Assembly: GCF_013373865.1 (NCBI RefSeq)
Contig: NC_050469.1
Span: forward strand, 30,695,046 to 30,759,045
Source of the DNA: Monomorium pharaonis
Taxonomy: Eukaryota; Arthropoda; Insecta; Hymenoptera; Formicidae
Length of the DNA: 64,000 nucleotides
Reading direction: 5' to 3'
The position numbers and the translations under genes were made by a program. Positions 1 to 11,620 of this stretch are shown here, piece by piece. The notes under the pieces are model-generated. The model did no database searches and had not been told where the DNA came from. It was given only the letters and a program-made list of their open reading frames with translations. Numbering within the stretch: the first letter of the stretch is position 1; every line of letters starts with the position of its first letter.

Positions 1-956
1 AAAATTATAGTTGTAAACCTAGAAAGTTTTAGCTTTCCCTTTAAATCATTTTAAGTCACTCCAAGAGAGATATCTTGTAATCTTCTATTCGCTTGCAAGC
101 AGATGCGAGCAAGATATTAAGTTGTGCCTCAGCGAGCAGACGGCTTCCTGCCAAAGGTGGTTTACAATTGCACGTTCGTCTGAGATCGCGATCAATTAAT
201 TTGACACTCAATTCGATACGCGGATGGCAGATGCAATCGTTTATCGGTGTACATATGTACAGGTTGTCTCAGAGATCGTACGCTTTTTCTAAACATAGTA
301 GAAAGCAAACTAAAAAGACTGTATATTAACATCAAAAGCATGTAAGTTTGCACTAAGTTTTTAATAAATACTATATATATATAACTAATAAAAGTGAAAT
401 TATGCTTTAAACATAGAAATAGTAAAAAAGATCAAATAAACAAATATTTATAACATTTTATTTGAAGTTTCTCTAAACATTTTTGAATACTGAGTATCGA
501 TAAGACTTAATTAAAATAATAATCGATAAGGTTTCTATTAGAAGAAAATTGATACTAATTTCAACGTCATAAAATAAAAAAGGAAATATTACTTGTTACT
601 TCTGATAGGCTCTGTATATATGTCCATGTGCAAACTGGATGAGCGTATAAATGACCACGCCGACAAATCCATGGCATGAAGAGATTGTATAGAACAAAAT
701 AGCAAATCATCCTGGTAAAGAGCTGAACAAGTGAGTAAAACCGAGACTAAAAAAGCTAACTACAAAATAATGGAGGGACTGGAGACCGCATAGAAAAGTT
801 AAAACGGCAAGTGGGAAGGAAGCACTTCCGGCGGATATACGTTATTTTTGTCATAATCACGATGACATCAAGGGCATATATTATAAAGAACTGTTCTTGA
901 GAGAAAGGATTGCATCTTTATTACGTATCGATAATGATCTGTAATTTTCGACTTAC
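1..956. other. AT-rich non-coding stretch
   Basis: The sequence is strongly AT-rich after about position 320, with short TA runs near 370-385. I see no exon, RNA gene or repeat family that I can name. The open frame at 93-329 shows no domain and no splice context. Confidence 0.5.
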
Positions 957-1082
957 TCGCATCAAGTCTGTTTTGTGTTTTTCATTTATGTCCTTGCAAC
1001 TGCTTTTGGCAATCGAATGGTTGACCTCGTAAATTTTAAAAGTCTTTCTCATGTAAAGAACAATTAAAAATGCGATTGGGAA
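957..1082 (-). CDS. Exon-like block, 42 codons, unknown protein
   Basis: On the minus strand a pyrimidine-rich tract ending TCTTTTCAG immediately precedes position 1082, and a consensus donor CGA|GTAAGT follows position 957. The 126 bases between are open in only one frame, which is in phase at both splice sites. The peptide is amphipathic: a hydrophobic start (FPIAFLIVLYM) and then a basic, charged part (RKTFKIYEV, ending KHKTDLMR). This could be the end of a membrane segment followed by a cytoplasmic stretch. I recognise no family. A second splice-like block on the same strand (about 1832-1940) ends in an incompatible phase, so I could not build a gene. A chance pairing of splice-like motifs in AT-rich DNA remains possible. 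Confidence 0.22.
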
Positions 1083-1904
1083 CTGAAAAGAGTGATTGAA
1101 GTAAAATAAAAAGTAAGCGGCTAAAAAAACAATAATAAGAAGTATATGCTTACTGTGAAACTGTGAAGATAATGAAACTGCATTAAAATAAATATTAATA
1201 TTAATATTAATAAAATATTTACCCATACTAACTCTGCAATAACTTAAATATTTTTCGTTATATATATATTTTTATAATTATATATATTTATACACTCCTA
1301 ATTAAAGTTAATTTATTAGAGTGTTATTAATTTATCTTCGTGTTATTATTTATCTTCGTGTATCTTTTTACTATTAATTTTACATTGATATAATTAAGTT
1401 TATTAATTAGCACATTGCAAAATTTTACATTTAATACTATAAATTTAAGTAAATTATATTTTTAAATCTATCGCTTATGCTGTTAGTGAATTGGGACTAT
1501 GCGATCTTGATATAAATTTAATTAAATAATGTTATTTGATGTTTATATGTTTATGTGTATAAAGCACATATTATATTAATATTAATTATAACAGCAATTA
1601 AGTATGTTAATTATATTAAAGGCTATATTAACATGTGAGAAGGTACATATAAAAAAATACGTCTCTTAGTTTTGTTTATATTTCGACATATCTCAAGCTT
1701 ATTAAAATTGGAAGAGAGCATTTGGTTGCGTTCTCTTGTAAATTAAATGCAATATTTTATCTTGCCATGCTTCGACAAAATTGTATTTAAATAAAATTGT
1801 TTATGAAAATCGAATTAAAGTCATACTTACTGGATGCATATGTAAAATAATTTAAGATATTAAAAAAATGGAATGGTACAAAAAAATAGAAAGAAAAATA
1901 ACTA
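1083..1904. other. AT-rich DNA, no gene seen
   Basis: Very AT-rich, with short ATTAAT runs near 1195-1212 and TA-rich tracts at 1260-1290. Another minus-strand block at about 1832-1940 sits between TTTTCTGTGCAG and CCA|GTAAGT and stays open in one frame, but it is mostly Phe/Tyr from T-rich sequence and its phase does not fit the block at 957-1082. Confidence 0.4.
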
Positions 1905-2226
1905 TTGATCATGACCTCTTTATATGACAACATTTCAACTGCACAGAAAACAAATTGCATTTTATTGTATCTTGCCATCATTGCAATGTGTTACAATGCT
2001 CAATACGTAACAAATTTACAGAAGCACATAATTAATAAGCATCCACATATAATGAAAGAAGTGTTTGAAAAGATGGAAAATTGCGAGTTATCGAGATATT
2101 TCAAATTTAATGAAACTCTTTTTTCAGATGTTATTTGATAATGGCAAATGTCCTATCGATATAATTGTCAACTATGTAGATGATTTAAAAAAGCACTTGT
2201 CTAGCTGTTCTCGTAGAAACAAGTAA
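1905..2226 (+). pseudogene. Possible BED-like zinc-finger remnant plus terminal-exon-like piece
   Basis: The first open frame (1905-2138) contains TNLQKHIINKHP, which resembles the second half of a BED zinc finger, where a serine/threonine-Asn-Leu segment leads into H-x4-H and then Pro. The upstream cysteine pair expected in that finger is not intact: only CYNA is seen. At 2128, directly after CTTTTTTCAG, a second frame opens and runs 33 codons to TAA at 2224-2226. It includes NGKCPIDIIVNYVDDL and ends SSCSRRNK. The two frames differ by one base, so either an intron or a frameshift separates them. BED fingers are common in hAT transposases and in host genes derived from them. Calling this a decayed fragment of such a gene is inference, and the finger match is partial. 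Confidence 0.22.
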
Positions 2227-3265
2227 ATACTCAATAAAAATTTCGGTAACAAAGTGTGTTTAAACGAAATCACACAAATCTGTAATTGCTTACGATATTG
2301 ACAATTTATCTTAAATTTGCTTTCCATAATTTTAAACATATCGACGTTGAACATTGTTGAAACAACACGCAGGCAACATATATGTATGTATTGTAATTTG
2401 ATAGCGAGATAGGAAGATCAATGTTACCTAGCATTATTAGCAATATAACAGCATTATGAGATCCCATAAATTAGCATAGCAACATAACAACAGTACAAAT
2501 TTTGATGATAAAGTTACCGATATGTTGCTGAGTTATCTCAAGTTATCATATAAAGGCATCAATTTGCCAACAAATATGAAATTAGTTGCTATAATTTTCA
2601 TAGCAACATATATAATATATAATATAATGTGAGCAACATGTTAGAAACAATACAGATATGTATTAAAATACTCAAGAATTCATACACACAACTGAATTAC
2701 AAGATTTAACATAAATGTAACAATACAAAAATAATTGTGTTTTTAGAGAATATATATAAGATAAAGAAAAATTAATTAACAGATTGGTGAACATAAATCA
2801 AAAACTCAAACAATGTACCATTAAATATTGGATTCATTAATATTCATCTTCCCTAAATCACTGAAGTACATTTGAGTATATTTAAATAATAAATATTAAA
2901 AATTAGAATATATATAGTATAATTGTTCTAATAGTTGTTTATTACAAAAATTAGAACTATTATAATATGTTTCATATTTGACACAAGTACTTTATAAACA
3001 CGTAACTATTTAATTAAAATAATATCATTTAATTAAATAGGTATCAAAATTAAATGATTTCAATTTATTAATCTGTTATTTTTAATCTGCTATCTGAATG
3101 TAATAGTGAATAACCAAAAATGCCACAGATTTAAGAGTTTCATAAATTTTTTTAAAACAATAATATTTAAATCCTAACGTCCGAATTTTTAAATAATCGG
3201 AAAATAAGATCCTAAATTGTTGCACAATAATTAAATAGCATACGTAAGTGCAACATAATTTTATA
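2227..3265. other. AT-rich DNA with small palindromes
   Basis: No gene seen. GCAACAT-type words recur between 2370 and 2640. Arms GTTGCTAT/ATAGCAAC at 2585-2607 could form a small hairpin. The rest is simple AT-rich sequence. Confidence 0.45.
3006..3040. repeat. Perfect 13-bp inverted repeat
   Basis: Arms CTATTTAATTAAA (3006-3018) and TTTAATTAAATAG (3028-3040) are exact reverse complements around a 9-base loop. No longer element surrounds them, so this may be chance in AT-rich DNA or the end of an old insertion. Confidence 0.6.
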
Positions 3266-3781
3266 CTAACTATACTTTTTACTTAATCTTAATTCGAGTA
3301 CCTGTGTAGATTTAAATAGATAAATGATTAAATAAGCTGAATGAACTTTCCCATCTTTTAACATAACAATGCCATAACTTTTTTCAATATCCCGGCAATG
3401 AGTGGGACCACCAAAAATCTTCGAATTCTTTAGTGTGCAACATTCGTGAATGTATGCGAACGCGAAACGCATGTCCGTACATAAATCATTCGAATTCTCG
3501 TATAACACAGTAGCTGGTGCAATTGTTATGCTAACCACTTGCCAGTATCTGCTCTTATATAGCCTATGTTTCCTGCACGACCACCTGTTACCCTCTCGAA
3601 CCTCGACCCCGCCTACGTAACATTCAGCTCGTTCATCCTGGTTTGGCACATACGCAGCAATCCCTGACGCATCCATTTGCTGTTCTTCATGCCTCTTTTT
3701 TTTCCGTTTCCGCTTTGCAGCACAATGGATTTTATTTAATCTTGAAGACGCGAATACTAGAATAGTAGCGAATACTAGAAA
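3266..3781 (-). CDS. 171-codon open frame, unknown protein, possibly one exon
   Basis: The minus-strand frame is open from just below a TAA at 3782-3784 down to a TAG at 3266-3268. The first ATG is at 3676, giving 136 codons, but the frame upstream of it is also open and encodes a strongly basic cluster, AAKRKRKKKRHEEQQ, that looks like a nuclear localisation signal. The following region is rich in Cys, Trp, Arg and Tyr (for example NRWSCRKHRLYKSRYW). Possible splice signals exist: TTTCTAG near 3775-3781 as acceptor and CACAG|GTACTC at 3302/3301 as donor. So long an open frame is unexpected in DNA of this composition, which argues for present or recent coding. I recognise no domain. It could be an exon of a lineage-specific gene or a transposon-derived fragment. 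Confidence 0.35.
   Translation of the reverse strand, partial: FLVFATILVFASSRLNKIHCAAKRKRKKKRHEEQQMDASGIAAYVPNQDERAECYVGGVEVREGNRWSCRKHRLYKSRYWQVVSITIAPATVLYENSNDLCTDMRFAFAYIHECCTLKNSKIFGGPTHCRDIEKSYGIVMLKDGKVHSAYLIIYLFKSTQVLELRLSKKYS
3750..3780. repeat. Two copies of an 18-bp tandem repeat
   Basis: GCGAATACTAGAA occurs at 3750-3762 and again at 3768-3780, a period of 18 bp. The copies lie in the upstream part of the minus-strand open frame, where the period keeps the reading frame and duplicates six residues. Confidence 0.7.
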
Positions 3782-3933
3782 TTAATACGGAAATATTCGT
3801 AACGATTTAAAGTGACTATTGACAACACCCTCCTCGACGAATGATTGACTGAATGAATTTAACAAATTATATTTACAAAAAATTTTGAAACTTAAGGTGT
3901 TACTTTTCTTGCGAGACTCGCAGTTATAACATT

Positions 3934-3969
3934 TGTGTGTGTGTGTGTGTCTCTATGCGTGCGCGCGCG
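3934..3969. repeat. TG then GC dinucleotide microsatellite
   Basis: About eight TG units (3934-3950), a short CTCTATGC break, then GC units to 3969. Confidence 0.85.
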
Positions 3970-4757
3970 TTATAACGCTAAAATATTTATTATGTTTACT
4001 TCGTTACATGTTTAATCGCGTATTACCTAATTCACACCTTGCAACAGCCGAATATACTTACAATATCAGCTCCCACCATTACGTTCCAGATAAGAATAAT
4101 GGACCGTGTCAGGGAATTTCCTTGATAATCATCTTAATAACGATCCATTCTTTCAACGAAGCGCGGAGTTAGTGGGGGAACGAAAATACAACTCCCACGG
4201 GATTTATAAAAAACGATATTATCGATATCATGAATGCTATCAGATCGTTACTCAACGAAATGTAAGATCGTTCTAGTCGTCTGAATTATACATTATAACG
4301 CGCGCAACGCGCGTCCGGGCATGAACAATAACGGCCTCGTGGCCTCTGCTGCGCTTCACCTTCGTGGTTAGCGTCCACTTTCCTCAAGCAGACGGATGGA
4401 ACTTGGTTCGCCCCTGCTCAGGAAACTATGACTATAAAAGCAGCTCGCAGCTCGCAAGATACGCCGTCGAGATCACCGCGGAAACAAATGACGGCGGTGA
4501 GCCTTTTAATTGCCGCACCTGCCCCTCTTGCGCGGCCCCTGCGAAAACCTGTAGGTGATAATTTTTCTTCTACAGCTGGTCGATTCTCTTTTCGACCGCG
4601 TCATCCGCGCGCCTATCCGTAAGAACCTACGCCCGATGAGCGATGACTCGTCCAGATATTCGCCGGTCCGTTGCGGATCTAATATTTCAGTATGTCATTT
4701 CGCGCTACATAAGAAAACGCTCATATGTCACGGCAGTACATACATTAGTAGTAACAA

Positions 4758-4795
4758 AAGAGAAAGAGAGAGAGGGAGGGGGAGAGAGAGAGAAA
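4758..4795. repeat. GA-rich microsatellite
   Basis: Interrupted GA/GGGA purine tract on the plus strand. Confidence 0.8.
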
Positions 4796-6204
4796 TATAA
4801 TTTATAAAAATAATATCATACTTTTTGTCTTCTAGATTCTAGACTTAGATTGCTTTATTTAATTAAAGAATCTTTGCACTACGGAAAAAAAATCAGATGT
4901 AGGTGAATAAAAGTAAATCTTAAATAAGTCCTAAAGAGATTTATAATTTGCGTTTTATGTTATTAATTCAGTGAGTTCTGTTAAAAATAATTGTCCCTTG
5001 TAATAACGAATAAAAGCCATGCACAAAGAAGTGTCGATGGAATATTTCGAGCATTCCATTAGCGTGGAAACCGTTGCAAATCGAATCGCGCGTGTGGAAC
5101 ATTTTGATGTATTATTCTTCGGATTGTCAGTCTCGCTTACACACACGCGCGCGGCATTTCTTCCCAGGTGCATCGAACCGCGAAGCGGCAAGGAGGGGTG
5201 TCACGAAGACGTCCGCAACTAGCACGAAGAGTAATCATCGGAGAGATATTTATTTTCTATTATTTCGTGGGAATCGAGCAGCGTGCTCCTCGTTCAGGAT
5301 TTAGAGAATTCGGTTGGTCTCTTGGCCATGGGGAGATACTTATCGTCGTGTGTTTTCATCAAAGTGGCTGGAATTACCTTGGATTGTGACGGTAAAACAA
5401 ATTATTCGTCATTGTTACATAATTAGTTAATAAATTAATGTAAAAGAGAGAGAGTGTAAAGTCACTCTATTATTCTTAAAAGTCTTAGTATTTAATTTTA
5501 TCTATTTGTTTAGTATTTTTTACTATTTATTTACTCTAATATTTGATTTTAGTATTTACTTAGTATTTAATTTATTTGTATCTACCTCTTGATATATAAA
5601 TATTACTCAAAGAATTATAAATAAATAAAAAATTTCTCTGTAGAGGGGGATGTTGTTTTAATCTCCACCGGAGCAGCAGTTCAGTATACTCGTGTCTCTG
5701 ACTCAGCTCCGGATAATCCTGGGAAGATTTAGAGATGCGTGCGATTCATTGCGTGGCGCGTTAGACGTTGCGTGATGCGCGGCCGATTGGTTCTATGGGA
5801 ATCCGGCAGCATCGACGAGGCTCGTTTATTAACCTACTTAGATACCCTCCGATTGTCGGTGCGAATCGAAACGCAGATGGAGATATTTCGTTGCGCTACT
5901 GCCACTCCTGATTCGTCGACGGATCGCGTGGGATGGAAGATTGGCCGCCACGATGCTCGCCCGTATCAGAGAAAAGTGATACGGATCGGACCCGGTCAAT
6001 TTTCCGACAGAGATAATCGCGTGGCTCCACGCGTGCCGAGGCGTGACGGGGAAACGTAAATTGATTATGTTGTTCTTTTCGTGATTTGATAAATTGATTT
6101 CCCCTGCATACTCTGCTCGGCAATCGCGCCCTAATGTATGATTTTCGTGTTACAGTTTCGATGGTTATTTTCAATTTTCGCGAGCGTTTACAACGATACA
6201 TCAT

Positions 6205-6230
6205 ATTATTATTATTATTATTATTATTAT
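6205..6230. repeat. ATT trinucleotide microsatellite
   Basis: About nine uninterrupted ATT units. Confidence 0.9.
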
Positions 6231-7010
6231 ATACTTCGTACACACAGGCATGCGACTCCTACACCAGTTTCGCAACATAAATCACGTACTCTCCTCATGG
6301 ATCGATGCGCCTTTCTACGAAATTACACCAAGAAGCCCGTAATTCTGACGCAAGCACATGCGGCCAAGTAGAATTCACAATGGGCGTAGATCGGGAACGT
6401 CGCTATTAAGGATAATAGAATATGCAACGAATCATTTTCCCACAGGTAGGAAACGAAGACGCTTCCACTTTCTACCCGAAATAGGATTTCGCAACTTATA
6501 CTATCCAATAGAGAGTCTTTAACTGGCGTAACCAGTTTAGTGTTTAATGTCGTAATTGCCGCGCACCTACGCGCGCTCGCGCATCGCTCATAATATCATC
6601 CCGCGGCACGTCTTTCCCCAGCCCAACGAACTCATCGCCGCGGATATAACTCTTTTAATAATAGGACCCTCTTGCAAATGAACCCTTTGAGAATCGCTCG
6701 GGGTTATTTATGCCCGCGGGGCATAACCGGTAAGCTTCGGTGCACGATATCAGCTTTTCTGTCACGAATAGCCGCACGACAGCGAAGTGTTGATAGCAGT
6801 ATGTCAGCCGGCAAACACTGATGTTTCTCGCAGCGCACAGCGGAAGTTATACCTACCCTGTTTTGTCAGCATGTTAAAAGTCAAATTAAACTTGCAGGCA
6901 CCCTAAGCAGCGGGAGACACCGGGAGACCGGAGTACATAGCGATTTAAGCAGCTTAGAACAAATACGAGCTATATTTCATAAATATGAAATAATGAAAAA
7001 TTAAGAGGGA

Positions 7011-7026
7011 AAGAGAGAGAGAGAGA
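7011..7026. repeat. AG microsatellite
   Basis: Eight AG units. Confidence 0.85.
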
Positions 7027-8407
7027 AACAGGATAGAGTAATAAAGATTAGCAATAAAGCTTCTTAGTGACCATTAAAAACACTCAATTTCTAAATCCTT
7101 ATTTTACATTCGTAATAAATTCTCTAGCGACATCGTTTAAAGCACCGGACAAGTTTCACATGCAGAATTATTAACGATATCAGTACTTATCTCCGATTGC
7201 GGCTATTAACCGACGAGGATAACATCTCGAGTGAGTAAAAGGATTACGAGAGTTGCCGTCGCAGCATGCGCGCGTTTCTTTTCCCCGACGCGCGGAACAC
7301 TCGAATTCTCCCTCCCCTCCCTGCCAAACGCGATATTTGCAGATACCAGACGTGGATTTAATTACTTTTCATACTTTTCGTGCGGCGGGCGTGGAGTACT
7401 TTTGCGGGGGAGGGGAGCAGGGAGGTGCACTATGCATGCGCCGTGGGTTTTAAATAAACTGCCGTCTTCCCCTTTGACTTTACGATAATGGGTTTGTTTG
7501 CATTCCAATTTCAAGAAGTTTAACGACGTCCTCCGAAGCGCGCGGCCCGCTCCTCCCGCCGCCGAACTCGGCGTACCGAAGATTCGTGCGAATCGGGCCC
7601 TCCTTCTATCATACTTCCGCGGGGGGAGCTCGTAGACGCGATCGGAAGGCCGTAATAATTCCGAACGACGGTGTAGAGGTGGAAATTGATTAAAGTTCGG
7701 GTTCTGAATAAAAAGTAAGCAGATTCCGCGCGACCGATATTCCGCAAACGATACTGCAAGATGAGGCTTTCAATTCGGCGAGAGAGATTTATCGCGACGT
7801 TAAGGAGATGCAGTTAACGATCGAGTAAAACTGATAACGTTGTTCGACGGCGGTGCGCTAAATCACACTGGGAACGTTAATGTAAATCTATATCCGCGCG
7901 TATATAGAAATAACGCCGCTATGAAAAGCTCGTTGTATACGCGCCTTGCGCCGTACCCGCAGAAATGAGAAATATGCGTGAATGCGTCCGAGTTTGTACG
8001 TACGTATATTCCTGCAATTAAAACGCGAGGATGGGCATCTAAAGCCATCTTACCATTTCAAACCGGCCGTATTTCGCACAAAGTGATACTATTGCGCATC
8101 GCATTAATAACTTTATTAACGAGAGCGTATAACGTAAGAACATATCCGTCCATTGTTACAAAAATGTTTCAAACGCGAATGGAAATCATTTTCGTATAGC
8201 GAGTGGCCGTCCACCGGCGCGGCGTGGCGCGGCACACAAGTTCGTAAATGTGTATATAATAAGGTAACAATACCTAGTTGGTTTTTGCGGAATTGATGTA
8301 CCTGCCGGGGAGAAAAAGTTACGGACGGTGGGAAATTCCCGCGAAGCTCGGACAAGGTAACACGTTCGCCAATCCCAAATTGGAGTGCGGAAAGTACTCT
8401 CCGGCCG

Positions 8408-8409
<2 letters not shown>

Positions 8410-8439
<30 letters not shown>
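8410..8439. repeat. GA microsatellite
   Basis: About 14 GA units with one AAAG interruption. A CG run follows 30 bases downstream. Confidence 0.9.
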
Positions 8440-8440
<1 letters not shown>

Positions 8441-8470
8441 CCTGAGTATGGAATACATGCAGCCGGTAGC

Positions 8471-8489
8471 CGCGCGCGCGCGCGCGCGC
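8471..8489. repeat. CG dinucleotide run
   Basis: Nine CG units. Long pure CG runs are rare where methylated CpG decays, so this argues for low germline methylation of this DNA. Confidence 0.9.
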
Positions 8490-8654
8490 TTCTATCGTAA
8501 ACCCTCATTATCGTCATAATTATTATGCAAAGAATATAATGCGAAGCGGCACACAGCCTGCCAGAATACTCCCGAGATCCGACAGACTAATTTCAATGCG
8601 CGCGCGAATAAATTGCGGGAATAATTTTATAAAATAACTGAAATAAGAGGGAAA

Positions 8655-8674
8655 GCGCGCGCGCGCGCGCGCGC
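8655..8674. repeat. GC dinucleotide run
   Basis: Ten GC units, a second CpG microsatellite within 200 bases of the first. Confidence 0.9.
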
Positions 8675-9022
8675 ATCTTACTCGCGCGATTCGAAGGATA
8701 TGAATGCGAGCGTATAATCATTTCTATCAACTACTGTTTCTTTCGTTTATTCGGATATATTCCCTCGCGTTTCTCTGATAAATGAAGATTTCATCTTTCT
8801 TCGCACTGATGGAGCTCTTCATCAATCTTACATCTCCGAATTGTAGACCGCGCAGCATCAGTTATACTTTCGTGACGTGAGACATCGATAACGGACGGCG
8901 GGCGACGATTGTACACGTTCTTCCTCGTCGTATCGTGGAACGAAACGACGATGGGGAAGACGTGTACAGACTGATCGATCGAAGACTATAGAGCTGCGGA
9001 AGACGGGGGTCTTGGGAGAAGT

Positions 9023-9058
9023 AGGAGGAGGTGGAAAAGGAGGAGGAGGAGGAGGAGA
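9023..9058. repeat. GGA microsatellite
   Basis: Interrupted GGA array; the purest part is seven units at about 9039-9058. Confidence 0.85.
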
Positions 9059-9600
9059 AATAGGTATTTACGCTGCACCGCTCGGAAGAATCGCTCGGAA
9101 ACGCGAGATATATTGACCGGACGCCGCTATCACGGAATCCGTGCATTAATAACGCAGCCGGTCTTTAACCCGTAAACTTTGAAACTCGGACGGGGGTGCG
9201 ATTAAGAGGCTTCCATAAGGCCGTTTCGTGCTGGCCACCCTCGCCCCCGCTCACCGCTGCCGGCGGGGGACCGATCTGCGCGGGGGAGAGGGGAGTAAAG
9301 GGGGAGTTATGGATGTCGTGGATCGAAGACTTCGCGTGAGACGACGGAAGAACGATCGTTTTGACGATTGCGATCGTTTGCGTTGCACGAAGTCGCGAAG
9401 CCGACGAGACAATTAGAACGGTTTATAATATTGAAGATGGTATCGACGACGGTAATTGCGGGGGGAGTAACAAACGAACGAGCGGCGACGTGAAGTCAAA
9501 GCCGGCTCGGTTAAGTCGGCGATATGAGTACGCGGAATACGAAATGAAGAAAGAACGGGAATTTGATATTTTTTCTTGCCTCTTTTAATAGATAACTTGC

Positions 9601-10320
9601 AAGAGATTACACAAGACACGATATGATAATTAAAGAAGTTAACGGTGCAAATTTTTATTACTTTTTACTAGTTACGATTGATTCAAATCATCAATATTAA
9701 TCTTTATTATTTTTTTATTTAATTTGATATCTTTGTTCTTACATCTATAGAAATTTAAAAAATTGGCATTTCTTATGCACAAAAATTGGAAACAATAACG
9801 CATTAAATTTAAGTGCGACTCGTGGGTAGTAACAATGATTGCGAAGATTCAAAGCAGTCGAAATAAATTGACTCTAATAAAGACGTCAAACTATGGCTTA
9901 CGAAACTTTCGTAATATATCGTGACCATTATATACGAGAAGAAACGTCGGTTGGTACAAATACCCCGGGCAACTTATAAGACCGGTGCTCTATAACTTTA
10001 CTTAAGAAATAAATATTTAAATAGCGTGGTATCCACTTGAAGCTTATTTACATTCAGATTTGCACGGTCAGAGCAAAATAAGTCCAAATTCGCGTATATA
10101 AGAATAATAATAGAAACGTGTAATTATTAACAAGAATAACAAGAGACGTTAAACGTTGATACGAGAAGACGTCTTTATTTTGTAATATTGAATTATTAGT
10201 CGAAAGATATCTTGTATAACTTTACATTACGTTAGGGATATATAGATAGAGCGTAACGTCGTACAATAATTTCTTATTTCACGTTATCTAACACGCCCTA
10301 CTTTCTTGCGCCTCGCGGCG
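9601..10320. other. AT-rich block
   Basis: An AT-rich interval between two GC-rich blocks. No gene, repeat family or RNA seen. Confidence 0.45.
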
Positions 10321-10378
10321 CATTTTTCTCGATGCATTCAGCAGCGGAATAGATTAGGATCGTCAACCAATTACTCGT

Positions 10379-10394
10379 CGCGCGCGCGCGCGCG
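10379..10394. repeat. GC dinucleotide run
   Basis: Eight GC units at the edge of the GC-rich block. Confidence 0.9.
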
Positions 10395-10663
10395 GGCGTC
10401 TGGAGGCGACTATCATCTACCATAGTCATCAGGCGCGCATAAAAGAGCTTTTGACTGCTCTTCGTTGTCACTATCGTACCTCTTCAGCGTTCGCGCGCGG
10501 TCGTTCGGCGCACGGGTAATATTCAATTTCAGACATCTCGCTGCACGCGGCTGGCGCAATTTGCCTGGCCGGCCGCGGAAGAGGGAAAAACACGAGCAAG
10601 AAGAAGGCGAGACAAGCCGCGCCGTATTCTCGAGAGCATCGTATACGCGATTTCTTTCCTCCG

Positions 10664-10683
10664 CGTCGTCGTCGTCGTCGTCT
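10664..10683. repeat. CGT trinucleotide microsatellite
   Basis: About seven CGT units. It encodes a poly-Asp or poly-Ser run in chance frames, which should not be taken as a gene. Confidence 0.85.
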
Positions 10684-11620
10684 TCGCCTTCGGCTCTAAC
10701 CTCCTCCCTCGCCTCGCCAACCCCTCCTTCCTTCCTCTCGTACTTGCCTCGCTCGCAATTCAAAGGGAATTTTACTGCCGCGCCTTTCGTGCCCGCGTAA
10801 ACTGCAATAATTGCGAGGCGATGGCGTATATGCGTTCGCGGTCGTTACGCGAAAACGATATTAGAGAAGGACGCGAGAGGATGCCTTCGCGAGCGGCGAG
10901 GACCAGGTGCCTCCTCGCACCAGGTATGCGCGTCGCGGGAGGAAACAATGGACGCGGCGCGGTAAGATGCTTATTCGAAGCGTCCGTTGTCGACGACGTC
11001 GGTTACGAAGACGCGAAATAAGCGCGCGCACGCGTTTTTACTGCCGCGTAAAGACCCGGCTGGGCTCTCACATAATGCGGATGGTGCACCGATGCGTTGC
11101 GCGCAGGGACGAATCCGCTGCCGATGCCAGATGCGTTACGGCCGACGCGAGCGGCGGTGACGGCCTGTCAATTATTGAAATGAGCTAATTATCGGTCGAG
11201 GCGCGGCGAACAGCTGTACTTTGTGTGTACCTACCTTCAAGAAGGGAGAAACAAAGAGGGAGGCGGGGAGAAAAGACGAGAGACGCTACGGCGTTATGAC
11301 GCTCTCTCTAAATGTTTACGCTCCGGAGCGCGTGCTGCACGTCTCGCGTCTCATTATCCGATAGCGTGCACCGGGTGTTCGACGCGAGTTTGCCACGCTG
11401 ACGCGACCGAATTCGGGATTTTCTGAGATTAATGAGCGCGTGGCCGAGCCCTCTCTCGCAACGTGATCGATATAAAAGTCGGGAGTAATTAATTTTTTGC
11501 GGCGCATGGTCTTTATAACGGTCGCGGCTCGATCGAGCGTTGCCGATCGATATCATTGATTTATGAGGATCTGATACCCGATAACATCGCAGATGCCAAA
11601 CGAGCGATAAAGACGCGGGG

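Larger units (their letters stand above)
3785..5640. other. Mixed AT/GC DNA with simple repeats
   Basis: No gene seen. A balanced, CpG-containing block at about 4260-4700 is flanked by AT-rich DNA (4795-4990, 5400-5640). The 5470-5580 part repeats TAGTATTTA-like words. Open frames here overlap on several frames and strands, as expected for GC-richer non-coding DNA. Confidence 0.4.
5641..9600. other. GC-balanced, CpG-rich non-coding block
   Basis: No supportable gene. CpG is abundant and many overlapping short open frames occur on both strands, typical of stop-poor GC-rich DNA. Simple repeats are listed separately. At 6600-6740 short AT-rich words (a TTTTAATAATAGG stretch, a TTATTTATGCC stretch) sit inside GC-rich sequence, a texture often seen in enhancers, but I cannot assign a function. 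Confidence 0.4.
10321..11620. other. GC-rich, CpG-rich block
   Basis: No supportable gene. Open frames on both strands overlap and read as Arg/Ser/Ala-rich low-complexity peptides, as expected of GC-rich non-coding DNA. Confidence 0.4.

Noticed and set aside
10413..10763. Frames with poly-Asp or poly-Ser runs
   Set aside because: They are translations of the CGT microsatellite at 10664-10683.
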